Below are positions 51,514-62,078 of a DNA stretch of 64,000 nucleotides, one piece after another. Under the pieces are notes generated by a model. That model was given only the letters and a program-made list of their open reading frames with translations, was not told the origin of the DNA and searched no databases. The stretch is taken from NCBI RefSeq assembly GCF_947347685.1, contig NW_026519127.1:1-64000 (forward strand). Reading direction: 5' to 3'. Numbering within the stretch: the first letter of the stretch is position 1; each line of letters starts with the position of its first letter. A program made the position numbers and the translations under genes. This DNA is from Pleuronectes platessa. Its lineage: Eukaryota; Chordata; Actinopteri; Pleuronectiformes; Pleuronectidae.

Positions 51514-52210
51514 CGCAGTTTTTTTATTAATATGATTTAATTTTAATTTTTTTGTAAATAACTGTTTTATTTATGTGCAACGCAGGGTTCGCAACGCAGG
51601 ATGTGCGCCGCAAGAGATATGCACCGCAGGAGATGTGTGCAACAGGAGATGTGCACCACAGGAGATGTGCGCAGCAGGAGATGTGCACCGCAGGAGATGT
51701 GCGCCGCAGGAGATGTGCACCGCAGGAGAAGTGCACGCAGGAGATTAGCACGCAGGAGATGTGCGCCGCAGGATGTGTGCGCACAGTTTTTTTATTAATT
51801 TGAGTTAATTATTATAATTTATTTGTAAATAAATGTTTCATTTATGTGCAACGAAGGGTGTGCGCCGCAGGATGTGCACCGCAAGAGATATGCACCGCCG
51901 GAGATGTGCACAGCAGGAGATCTGCACCGCAGGAGATGTACACCGCAGGAGATGTGCGCAGCAGGAGATGTGCACCGCAGGAGATGTGTACGCAGGAGAT
52001 ATGCGCCGCAGGAGATTAGTGCCGCAGGAGATGTGCGCCGCAGAATGTGTGCGGAGATGTGCACCGCAGGAGTTGTGCGCAGCAGGAGATGTGCACCGCA
52101 GGAGATGTGCGCCGCAGGAGATGTGCACCGCAAGAGATGTGCGCAACAAGAGATTGGCACGCAGGAGATGTGCACCGCAGGAGATGTGCGCAGCAGGATG
52201 TGTGCGCACA
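50623..52210 (+). repeat. Higher-order repeat P-Q-R-S-T with an altered T end
   Basis: P 50623, Q 51032, R 51305, S about 51562 and T 51833 follow the canonical order. T here is long, contains a GTGTGCGGAG segment, and ends in the short L6 linker at about 52210 instead of L2, so it leads to a mini-cassette and not to a new P. The Q here is the subtype with AGATGTGCGGAGCAGG. Confidence 0.75.
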
Positions 52211-52686
52211 GTTTTTTTATTAATTTTATTTATGTGCATCTTATGTTCTGCAATGCAGGAGATGTGCGCAGCAGGAGATTTGCGCCGCAGGATGTGTGCG
52301 CACAGTTTTTTTATTAATTTGAGTTAATTATTATAATTTTTTGGTAAATAAATGTTTCATTTATGTGCAACGCAGGGTGTGCGCCGCAGGATGTGCGCCG
52401 CAAGAGATATGCACCGGCGGAGATGTGCGCAGCAGGAGATGTGCACCGCAGGAGATGTGCAACGCAAGAGATGTGCACCGCAGGAGATGTGCGCAGCAGG
52501 AGATGTGCACCGCAGGAGATGTGTGCCGCAGAAGATGTGCGCAGCAGGAGATGTGCGTCACAGGAGATGTGCAGAGCAGGAGATGTGCGCAGCAGGAGAT
52601 GTGCAGAGCAGGACATGAGCGTTGCAGGATTAGTGCGCACAGTTTTTTTATTAATTTGAGTTAATTATTATTTTTTTTTTGTAAGT

Positions 52687-52885
52687 AAATGTTTCATTTA
52701 TGTGCACCGCAGGGTGTGCGCCGCAAGAGATGTGCACCGCCGGAAATGTGCGCAGCAGGAGTTGTGCGCCGCAGGCGATATGCGCAGCAGGAGATGTGTG
52801 CCGCAGTTTTTTTATTAATATGATTTAATTTTAATTTTTTTTGTAAATAAATTTTTTTTTTGTAAGTAAATGTTTCATTTATGTG
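52687..52885 (+). repeat. Truncated R cassette with hybrid L5/L4 linker
   Basis: An R cassette starting at 52687 is only about 180 bp long. Its closing linker starts as L5 (ATTAATATGATTTAATTTT at about 52813) but after GTAAATAAATT switches to TTTTTTTTTTGTAAGTAAATG, the L4 end. A full R cassette follows at 52870. The hybrid is the direct footprint of a crossover or deletion inside two misaligned linkers, within the AT-rich tract. Confidence 0.8.
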
Positions 52886-55359
52886 CACCGCAGGGTGTGC
52901 GCCGCAAGAGATGTGCACCGCCGGAAATGTGCGCAGCAGGAGATGTGCACCGCAGGAGATGTGCGCAGCAGGAGATGTGTGCCGCAGGAGATGTGCTAAG
53001 CAGGAGATGTGCACCACATGAGATGTGCGCTGCAGGAGTTGTGCGCCGCAGGCGATATGCGCAGCAGGAGATGTGTGCCGCAGTTTTTTTATTAATATGA
53101 TTTAATTTTAATTTTTTTTGTAAATAACTGTTTTATTTATGTGCAATGCAGGGTTCGCAACGCAGGATGTGCGCCGCAAGAGATATGCACCGCAGGAGAT
53201 GTGCGCAACAGGAGATGTGCACCACAGGAGATGTGCGCAGCAGGAGATGTGCACCGCAGGAGATGTGCGCCGCAGGAGATGTGCACCGCAGGAGAAGTGC
53301 ACGCAGGAGATTAGCACGCAGGAGATGTGCGCCGCAGGATGTGTGCGCACAGTTTTTTTATTAATTTGAGTTAATTATTATAATTTATTTGTAAATAAAT
53401 GTTTCATGTATGTGCAACGAAGGGTGTGCGCCGCAGGATGTGCACCGCCGCCGGAGATGTGCGCTTCAGGAGATGTGCACCGCAGGAGATGTGTGCCGCA
53501 GAAGATGTGCGCAGCAGGAGATGTGCGTCACAGGAGATATGCAGAGCAGGAGATGTGCGCAGCAGGAGATGTGCAGAGCAGGAGATGTGCGTTGCAGGAT
53601 TAGTGCGCACAGTTTTTTTATTAATTTGAGTTAATTATTATTTTTTTTTTGTAAGTAAATGTTTCATTTATGTGCACCGCAGGGTGTGTGCCGCAAGAGA
53701 TGTGCACCGCCGGAAATGTGCGCAGCAGGAGATGTGCACCGCAGGAGATGTGTACGCAGGAGATATGCGCCGCAGGAGATGAGTGCCGCAGGAGATGTGC
53801 GCCGCAGGATGTGTGCGGAGATGTGCACCGCAGGAGATGTGCGCAGCAGGATGTGTGCGCACAGTTTTTTTGTTAATTTTATTTATGTGCATCTTATGTT
53901 CTGCAATGCAGGAGATGTGCGCAGCAGGAGATTTGCGCCGCAGGATGTGTGCGCACAGTTTTTTTATTAATTTGAGTTAATTATTATTTTTTTTTGTAAG
54001 TAAATGTTTCATTTATGTGCACCGCAGGGTGTGCGCCGCAAGAGATGTGTACGCAGGAGATATGCGCCGCAGGAGATGAGTGCCGCAGGAGATGTGCGCC
54101 GCAGGATGTGTGCGCACAGTTTTTTTAGGAATTTGAGTTAATTATTATTATTTTTTGTAAATAAATGTTTGATTTATGTGCACCGCAGGGTGTGCGACGA
54201 GGGAGGGTCACTGCAGGAGATTTGCGCAGCAGGAGATGTGCGCCACTGGAGATGTGCACCGCAGGAGATGTGCACGCAGGAGGTGTGTGCCGCAGGAGAT
54301 GTGCGCCGCAGGAGATGTACATAGCAGGAGATGTGCACGCAGGAGATGTGCGCCGCAGGAGATGTGCGCAGCAGGAGATGTGCGCCGCAGGAGATGTGCA
54401 CCGCAGGAGATGTGTACGCAGGAGATATGCGCCGCAGGAGATTAGTGCCGCAGGAGATGTGCGCCGCAGGATGTGTGCGCACAGTTTTTTTAGGAATTTG
54501 AGTTAATTATTATTATTTTTTGTAAATAAATGTTTGATTTATGTGCACCGCAGGGTGTGCGACGAGGGAGGGTCACTGCAGGAGATTTGCGCAGCAGGAG
54601 ATGTGCGCCACTGGAGATGTGCACCGCAGGAGATGTGCACGCAGGAGATGTGCGCCGCAGGAGATGTGCGCCGCAGGAGATGTACATAGCAGGAGATGTG
54701 CACGCAGGAGATGTGCGCCGCAGGAGATGTGCGCAGCAGGAGATGTGCGCCGCAGGAGATGTGCACCGCAGGAGATGTGTACGCAGGAGATATGCGCCGC
54801 AGGAGATGTGCGACGCAGGATGTGTGCGGAGATGTGCACCGCAGGAGATTTGCGCAGCAGGATGTGTGCGCACAGTTTTTTTATTAATTTTATTTATGTG
54901 CATCTTATGTTCTGCAATGCAGGAGATGTGCGCAGCAGGAGATTTGCGCCGCAGGATGTGTGCGCACAGTTTTTTTATTAATTTGAGTTAATTATTATAA
55001 TTTTTTTGTAAATAAATGTTTCATTTATGTGCAACGCAGGGTGTGCGCCGCAGGATGTGCGCCGCAAGAGATGTGCACCGCAGGAGATGTGCGCAGCAGG
55101 AGATGTGCACTGCAGGAGATGTGCGCCGCAGGAGATGTGAGTCGCAGGAGATGTACATAGCAGGAGATGTGCGCCGCAGGCGATATGCGCAGCAGGAGAT
55201 GTGTGCCGCAGTTTTTTTATTAATTTGATTTTATTTTTTTATTGTTTTGTAAATAAATGTTTCATTTATGTGCAACGCAGGGTGTGCGCCGCAGGATGTG
55301 CGCCGCAAGAGATATGCACCGGCGGAGATGTGCACAGCAGGAGATGTGCGCCGCAGGAG

Positions 55360-57495
55360 ATGTGCACCGCAGGAGAAGTGCACGCAGGAGATTAGCACGC
55401 AGGAGATGTGCGCCGCAGGATGTGTGCGCACAGTTTTTTTATTAATTTGAGTTAATTATTATAATTTATTTGTAAATAAATGTTTCATTTATGTGCAACG
55501 AAGGGTGTGCGCCGCAGGATGTGCACCGCTGCCGGAGATGTGCGCTTCAGGAGATGTGCACCGCAGGAGATGTGTGCCGCAGAAGATGTGCGCAGCAGGA
55601 GATGTACACCGCAGTAGATGTGCGCAGCATGAGATGTGCACCGCAGGAGATGTGTACGCAGGAGATATGCGCCGCAGGAGATGTGCGACGCAGGATGTGT
55701 GCGGAGATGTGCACCGCAGGAGATGTGCGCAGCAGGATGTGTGCGCACAGTTTTTTTATTAATTTTATTTATGTGCATCTTATGTTCTGCAATGCAGGAG
55801 ATGTGCGCAGCAGGAGATTTGCGCCGCAGGATGTGTGCGCACAGTTTTTTTATTAATTTGAGTTAATTATTATAATTTTTTTGTAAATAAATGTTTCATT
55901 TATGTGCAACGCAGGGTGTGCGCCGCAGGATGTGCGCCGCAAGAGATGTGCACCGCAGGAGATGTGCGCAGCAGGAGATGTGCACTGCAGGAGATGTGCG
56001 CCGCAGGAGATGTGAGTCGCAGGAGATGTACATAGCAGGAGATGTGCGCCGCAGGCGATATGCGCAGCAGGAGATGTGTGCCGCAGTTTTTTTATTTATT
56101 TTATTTTATTTTTTTATTGTTTTGTAAATAAATTTTTCATTTATGTGCAACGCAGGGTGTGCGCCGCAGGATGTGCGCCGCAAGTGATATGCACCGGCGG
56201 AGATGTGCGCAGCAGGAGATGTGCACCGCAGGAGATGTGCAACGCAAGAGATGTGCACCGCAGGAGATGTGCGCAGCAGGAGATGTGTGCCGCAGAAGAT
56301 GTGCGCAGCAGGAGATGTGCGCAGCAGGAGATGTGCAGAGCAGGAGATGTGCGCTGCAGGATTAGTGCGCACAGTTTTTTTATTAATTTGATGTAATAAT
56401 ATTTTTTTGTAAATAAATGTTTCATTTATGTGCACCGCAGGAGAAGTGCACGCAGGAGATTAGCACGCAGGAGATGTGCGCCGCAGGATGTGTGCGCACA
56501 GTTTTTTTATTAATTTGAGTTAATTATTATAATTTATTTGTAAATAAATGTTTCATTTATGTGCAACGAAGGGTGTGCGCCGCAGGATGTGCACCGCTGC
56601 CGGAGATGTGCGCTTCAGGAGATGTGCACCGCAGGAGATGTGTGCCGCAGAAGATGTGCGCAGCAGGAGATGTACACCGCAGTAGATGTGCGCAGCATGA
56701 GATGTGCACCGCAGGAGATGTGTACGCAGGAGATATGCGCCGCAGGAGATGTGCGACGCAGGATGTGTGCGGAGATGTGCACCGCAGGAGATGTGCGCAG
56801 CAGGATGTGTGCGCACAGTTTTTTTATTAATTTTATTTATGTGCATCTTATGTTCTGCAATGCAGGAGATGTGCGCAGCAGGAGATTTGCGCCGCAGGAT
56901 GTGTGCGCACAGTTTTTTTATTAATTTGAGTTAATTATTATAATTTTTTTGTAAATAAATGTTTCATTTATGTGCAACGCAGGGTGTGCGCCGCAGGATG
57001 TGCGCCGCAAGAGATGTGCACCGCAGGAGATGTGCGCAGCAGGAGATGTGCACTGCAGGAGATGTGCGCCGCAGGAGATGTGAGTCGCAGGAGATGTACA
57101 TAGCAGGAGATGTGCGCCGCAGGCGATATGCGCAGCAGGAGATGTGTGCCGCAGTTTTTTTATTTATTTTATTTTATTTTTTTATTGTTTTGTAAATAAA
57201 TTTTTCATTTATGTGCAACGCAGGGTGTGCGCCGCAGGATGTGCGCCGCAAGTGATATGCACCGGCGGAGATGTGCGCAGCAGGAGATGTGCACCGCAGG
57301 AGATGTGCAACGCAAGAGATGTGCACCGCAGGAGATGTGCGCAGCAGGAGATGTGTGCCGCAGAAGATGTGCGCAGCAGGAGATGTGCGCAGCAGGAGAT
57401 GTGCAGAGCAGGAGATGTGCGCTGCAGGATTAGTGCGCACAGTTTTTTTATTAATTTGATGTAATAATATTTTTTTGTAAATAAATGTTTCATTT
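55360..57495 (+). repeat. 1,068-bp exact tandem duplication
   Basis: Copy 1 is 55360-56427 and copy 2 is 56428-57495, directly adjacent. Each copy holds the end of an S-type cassette, L1, T/U hybrid, L6, mini-cassette, L1, U, L7, U/Q hybrid and L3. The left junction is inside ATGTGCACCGCAGGAGAAG: copy 2 joins an L3 linker directly to the S tail at about 56428-56450, which marks the crossover point. I found no mismatch, including in the variable-length T-runs, so this is the youngest-looking duplication in the window. Confidence 0.88.
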
Positions 57496-58539
57496 ATGTG
57501 CACCGCAGGGTGTGCGCCGCAGGATGTGCGCCGCAAGAGATGTGCACTGCAGGAGATGTGCGGAGCAGGAGATGTGCACCGCAGGAGATGTGTGCCGCAG
57601 AAGATGTGCGCAGCAGGAGATGTGCAGAGCAGGAGATGTGCAGAGCAGGAGATGTGCGCAGCAGGAGATGTGCAGTGCAGGAGATGTGCGCTGCAGGATT
57701 AGTGCGCACAGTTTTTTTATTAATTTGAGTGAATTATTATTTTTTTTGTAAGTAAATGTTTCATTTATGTGCACCGTAGGGTGTGCGCCGCAAGATATGT
57801 GCACCGCCGGAAATGTGCGCAGCAGGAGATGTGCACCGCAGGAGATGTGCGCAGCAGGAGATGTGTGCCGCAGGAGATGTGCTCAGCAGGAGATGTGCAC
57901 CACTTGAGATGTGCGCTGCAGGAGATGTGCGCCGCAGGCGATATGCGCAGCAGGAGATGTGTGCCGCAGTTTTTTTATTAATATGATTTAATTTTAATTT
58001 TTTTTGTAAATAACTGTTTTATTTATGTGCAACGCAGGGTTCGCAACGCAGGATGTGCGCCGCAAGAGATATGCACCGCAGGAGATGTGCGCAACAGGAG
58101 ATGTGCACCACAGGAGATGTGCGCAGCAGGAGATGTGCACCGCAGGAGATGTGCGCCGCAGGAGATGTGCACCGCAGGAGAAGTGCACGCAGGAGATTAG
58201 CACGCAGGAGATGTGCGCCACAGGATGTGTGCGCACAGTTTTTTTATTAATTTGAGTGAATTATTATAATTTATTTGTAAATAAATGTTTCATATATGTG
58301 CAACGAAGGGTGTGCGCCGCAGGATGTGCACCGCAAGAGATATGCACCGCCGGAGATGTGCACAGCAGGAGATGTGCACCGCAGGAGATGTACACCGCAG
58401 GAGATGTGCGCAGCAGGAGATGTGCACCGCAAAAGATGTGCGCAGCAAGAGATTGGCACGCAGGAGATGTGCTCCGCAGGATGTGTGCGCATAGTTTTTT
58501 TATTAATTTTATTTATGTGCATCTTATGTTCTGCAATGC

Positions 58540-59340
58540 AGGAGATGTGCGCAGCAGGAGATATACGCCGCAGGAGATGTGCGCAGCAGGAGATGTGCAC
58601 CACTTGAGATATGCACTGCAGGAGATGTGCACAGGAAGTGTGCGCTGCAGTATATGTACATAGCAGGAAATATGAACCGCAGGCGATATGCGCAGTAGGA
58701 GATGTGCGCCACTGGAGATGTGCATCGCAGGAGATGTGCGCCGCAGGAGATGTGCATGCAGGAGATGTGAGCAGCAGGAGATGTACATAGCAGGAGATGT
58801 GCGCCGCAGGCGATATGAGCAGCAGGAGATGTGTGCCGCAGTTTTTTTATTAATTTGGTTTGATTTTTTTATTTTTTTGTAAATCACTGTTTCATTTATG
58901 TGCAACGCAGGGTTCGCAATGCAGGATGTGTGCCGCAAGAGATATGCACCGCAGGAGATGTGCGCAACAGGAGATGTGCACCACAGGAGATGTGCGCAGC
59001 AGGAGATGTGCGCCGCAGGAGATGTGCACCGCAGGAGATGTGCATGCAGGAGATTAGCACGCAGGAGATGTGCGCCGCAGGATGTGTGCGCCACTGGAGA
59101 TGTGCAACGCAGGAGATGTGCGCCGCAGGAGATGTGCATGCAGGAGATGTGAGCCGCAGGAGATGTACATAGCAGGAGATGTGCACCGCAGGAGATGTGC
59201 GCCGCAAGAGATGTGCACCGCCGGATATTTGCGCAGCAGGAGATGTGCACCGCAGGAGATGTGCGCCGCAGGAGATGTGTACGCAGGAGATATGCGCCGC
59301 AGGAGATGAGTGCCGCAGGAGATGTGCGCCGCAGGATGTG
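58540..59340 (+). repeat. Degenerate array segment near the right edge
   Basis: Monomers here carry many private changes: ATATACGCC, CACAGGAAGTGTGCG, GCAGTATATGTACATAG, CAGGAAATATGAACC, GTGAGCAGC and CCGGATATTTGCG. Linker spacing is irregular and the linker at about 58845 is an outlier. Between about 58900 and 59340 an S-like start runs for over 400 bp with no internal linker, although GGATGTGTGCGCC at about 59080-59092 looks like the place where one was lost. Confidence 0.75.
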
Positions 59341-59394
59341 TGCGCACAGTTTTTTTAGGAATTTGAGTTAATTATTATTATTTTTTGTAAATAA

Positions 59395-60690
59395 ATGTTT
59401 CATTTATGTGCACCGCAGGGTGTGCGACGAGGGAGGGTCACTGCAGGAGATTTGCGCAGCAGGAGATGTGCGCCACTGGAGATGTGCACCGTAGGAGATG
59501 TGCACGCAGGAGATGTGCAAGCAGGAGATGTGCGCCGCAGGAGATGTACATAGCAGGAGATGTGCACGTAGGAGATGTGCGCCGCAGGAGATGTGCAAAG
59601 CAGGAGATGTGCGCAGCAGGCGATATGCGCCGCAGGAGATGTGCGCCGCAGGAGATCTGCACGCAGGAGATTTGCAACGCAGGAGATGTGCACAGCAGGA
59701 GATGTGCGCAGCAGGATGTATGCACACAGTTTTTTTATTAATTTGATGTAATACTATTTTTTTGTAAATAAATGTTTCATTTATGTGCACCGCAGGGTGT
59801 GCGCCGCAGGATGTGCGCCGCAAGAGATGTGCACCGCAGGAGATGTGCGAAGCAGGAGATGTGCACTGCAGGAGATGTGCGCAGCAGGAGATGTGCACCG
59901 CAAGAGATGTGCGCCGCAGGAGATGTGCGCCGCAAGAGATGTGCACCGCAGGAGATGTGCGCAGCAGGAGATGTGCACCGCAGGAGATGTGCGCCGCAGG
60001 AGATGTGCGCCGCAGGATGTGTGCGCACAGTTTTTTTATTAATTTTATTCATGTGCATCTTATGTTCTGCAATGCAGGAGATGTGCGCAGTAGGGTGTGT
60101 GCACACGTTTTTTTTAATTAATTTGATTTAATAATATTTTTTTGTAAATAAATGTTTCATTTATGTGCACCGCAGGGTGTGCGCCGTAAGAGATGTGCAC
60201 TGCCGGAGATGTGCGCATTAGGAGATGTGCACCGCAGGAGACGTGCGCTGCAGGAGATGTGCGCCGCAGGAGATGTACATAGCAGGAGATGTGCACGCAG
60301 GAGATGTGCACGCAGGAGATGTGCGCCGCAGGAGATGTACATAGCAGGAGATGTGCGCTGCAGGATGTGTGCGCACGGTTTTTTTAGGAATTTGAGTTAA
60401 TTATTATTATTTTTTGTGAATAAATGTTTCATTTATGTGCACCGCAGGGTGTGCGACGCAGGATGTTCACCGCAGGAGATTTCCGCAGCAGGAGATGTGC
60501 GCCACTGGAGATGTGCACCGCAGGAGATGTGCGCCGGAGGAGATGTGCGCCGCAGGAGATGTGCGCACAGTTAATTTATTTATGTGATTTAATAATATTT
60601 TTTTTGTAAATGTTTTATTCATGTGCACCACAGGGTGTGCAACGCAGGATGTGTGACGCAGCAGATTTGCAATGCAGGAGATGTGCGCCG
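59395..60690 (+). repeat. Right terminal part of the main array
   Basis: P 59395 (with L3 end), Q 59772 (ending L6), a mini-cassette with CAGTAGGGTGTGTGCACACG, an odd linker at about 60105-60165, a mixed cassette at 60152, then a degenerate P at 60424 in which GACGAGGGAGGG has become GACGCAGGATG. The last linker (about 60570-60625) is shortened and lacks the usual T7 start. The final monomers (ATGTGACGCAGCAG, TTTGCAATGCAGG) decay into ordinary sequence at 60690. Confidence 0.8.
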
Positions 60691-60836
60691 TATTATTTAT
60701 ATTTCCTCCTTCCTGAGAATTCCTTTTATTTCATTAACAATTCTGTTTCATTTCGTCTGTATTTAATTTATTATTATTAAGTCATTTCCTTTTTGCTCAG
60801 GTAGCGTTCTACCGGTCAAAAAACTTAACAAGTGAG

Positions 60837-60896
60837 CCTATTGGTTCAAGGTGAAATAACTGCATGTTATTGGTGTAAAACGGTCTAAGTCCCGCC
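60837..60896 (+). promoter_or_regulatory. Possible TATA-less promoter motifs
   Basis: Two inverted CCAAT boxes (ATTGG at 60840-60844 and 60869-60873) lie upstream of a GC-box-like CCCGCCTCC at 60891-60899. They sit 40-100 bp before a short open frame starting at 60939. This arrangement is common in TATA-less vertebrate promoters, but each motif is short and could occur by chance. Transcription is not shown by the sequence. Confidence 0.25.
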
Positions 60897-60938
60897 TCCT
60901 CACTCGAGTCAGAGAGGTGCGGTTCAGTGTGGAGACAG

Positions 60939-61108
60939 ATGGAGCCTGATGAGAAGTTGAAATTACGGAGCGATATTACTGCTACTGGTACTCAATATAA
61001 TACTGAACAAAGAGAAGTTAGAGTATGTTTGAGCCCATAACAAGTTTATCAACTACTGAGAGGACCTGGAGAGCAGCTTAGAGCACCGTTTATTCTTTTC
61101 TTTTCCCG
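60939..61108 (+). other. Candidate first exon with 33-residue reading frame and splice donor
   Basis: An ATG at 60939 opens a 33-codon frame ending at TAA 61038-61040. The peptide starts MEPDEKLKLR, is hydrophilic and matches no family I recognise. The sequence runs on to a good donor, CCCG followed by GTGAGT at 61109-61114. Because the frame stops before the donor, it would be a short upstream frame or the transcript would be non-coding. It could equally be a decayed exon of a duplicated host gene. Confidence 0.25.
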
Positions 61109-61700
61109 GTGAGTTACACCTGCTAAATTAGCGGCCACACGTGGCACAGTAGCAAAATGCTATATGACTTAGCATAGCCTCGTGGTGTTTATGCCATTGA
61201 GTGTACTGTAAGATGTTTCATATTTCTTTAGTTATAGAGACAAAAGTGGACATTTGTATGTGTAATATGAGTATGTATGTGAGTTACATTTAGTACAGAG
61301 CTAAGGATTATGTAGCTGAATTTGAGCTTTGAGATTAGCTTTCTGTTCATCATTGTGCTGCTTGCATTCACAAATGCAAGGTGTCAGTGTTGTGACAAGA
61401 AAATGATTCACATTGCTTTACTTCCGATATTCACATATAGTGAGTAATTGATGTTAAGCTGCAGGTTGTTTGCATAATAATCTAACATTCATATTGTTTC
61501 ACTGCCATTAAAATTGTAATTTAATAGTATTGTTTATACTTTAATATTAAGAGTTAATGTTATGATACAACAGTAATCCTTTATTCATGGGTTAAGTACT
61601 GAAATGTATTATATGTTGACATTGATCAAATTGAACTGTACAGTTAAGAGAATAAGAATATTTGCATATGTTGCTATATAAGCCGTGTTATGTTACACAG
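61109..61700 (+). other. Intron-like AT-rich segment
   Basis: It starts with GTGAGT at 61109 and ends with TGTTACACAG at 61691-61700, so it fits the GT-AG rule in length (592 bp) and composition. The pyrimidine tract before the AG is weak. No repeat, RNA gene or long reading frame was seen within it. Confidence 0.25.
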
Positions 61701-61882
61701 GCTGGGTTTTCTGGATACCCTTGAACTTTGAGTTGGATTGGAATCTCTCCCTGACGAGGGAGATGGCGAGCCACCCGTGTTGAGCACCTGGATTGAGGAG
61801 CGCTTCCAGCATTCATCTACCTTGCTGTCAGTGTGGTAAGACTGTGGGGAGGACCTCAAACGACAGTTGAATCTAGCAGAAC
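61701..61882 (+). other. Candidate downstream exon, interrupted by the hAT element
   Basis: This GC-richer stretch begins after the AG at 61699-61700 and contains a second donor-like GTAAGA at 61836. One frame is open for about 27 codons only (from TGG at 61703), ending in the TGA after CACCCGTGT at about 61783. No frame is long enough to support a protein domain. The sequence resumes after the transposon at 62656, so before insertion the two sides were contiguous (ATCTAGCAGAACATCC). Its identity is unknown. Confidence 0.2.
61875..61882. repeat. Left 8-bp target-site duplication of the hAT element
   Basis: AGCAGAAC immediately precedes the left inverted repeat and is identical to 62648-62655. 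Confidence 0.9.
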
Positions 61883-61895
61883 TAGGGATGGGCAT

Positions 61896-61918
61896 AATTA
61901 ATCGACGATCGATTAATT
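61896..61918. repeat. Subterminal 10-bp palindrome in the hAT element
   Basis: AATTAATCGA and TCGATTAATT are exact inverse complements separated by CGA. Subterminal inverted motifs in hAT elements commonly serve as transposase-binding sites. That role here is inferred from position only. Confidence 0.55.
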
Positions 61919-62078
61919 GACCATTAAGAATGTCGTCGATGAAATCATTTTTTCATCGAGAAATTCGCTAATTACACATTTGACCACGGGGGGCAGTGTT
62001 TGAAAAAAACGCCACAGTCCTACTCAGTTACCTGCGACTTGCTGCGAGTTACCGTGTAGTTCCATTTCCAAAATAAAC

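Larger units (their letters stand above)
1..60690 (+). repeat. Main hierarchical composite satellite array
   Basis: The whole stretch is built from a 15-16 bp GC-rich monomer, most often GCAGGAGATGTGCGCC, interrupted every 200-590 bp by AT-rich linkers that begin with a run of about seven T and usually end in AAATAAATGTTTCATTTATG. I count roughly 190 linker-bounded cassettes, all in the same orientation. The left end is cut by the window. The right end is at about 60690, where monomers give way to ordinary sequence. Monomer variants differ mostly after the GTGC core (GCC, ACC, GCAG, ACG, ACAG, AAC, GTC). Nothing in it looks like a functional gene: the reading frames rotate with each 16-bp unit and repeat every 48 bp. 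Uniform orientation plus multi-level periodicity is what unequal crossing-over or conversion is expected to produce. Its cellular role, if any, is unknown. Confidence 0.97.

Noticed and set aside
1..60690. CRISPR-like alternation of repeats and spacers
   Set aside because: The units between repeats are themselves repeats, the 15-16 bp unit is too short, there are no unique spacers and no cas genes, and the context is eukaryotic.
61674..61895. 73-codon minus-strand open frame in the island
   Set aside because: It overlaps the candidate exon and the end of the transposon, has low-complexity Ser/Pro composition without a recognisable motif, and crosses the transposon boundary, so it is probably chance.
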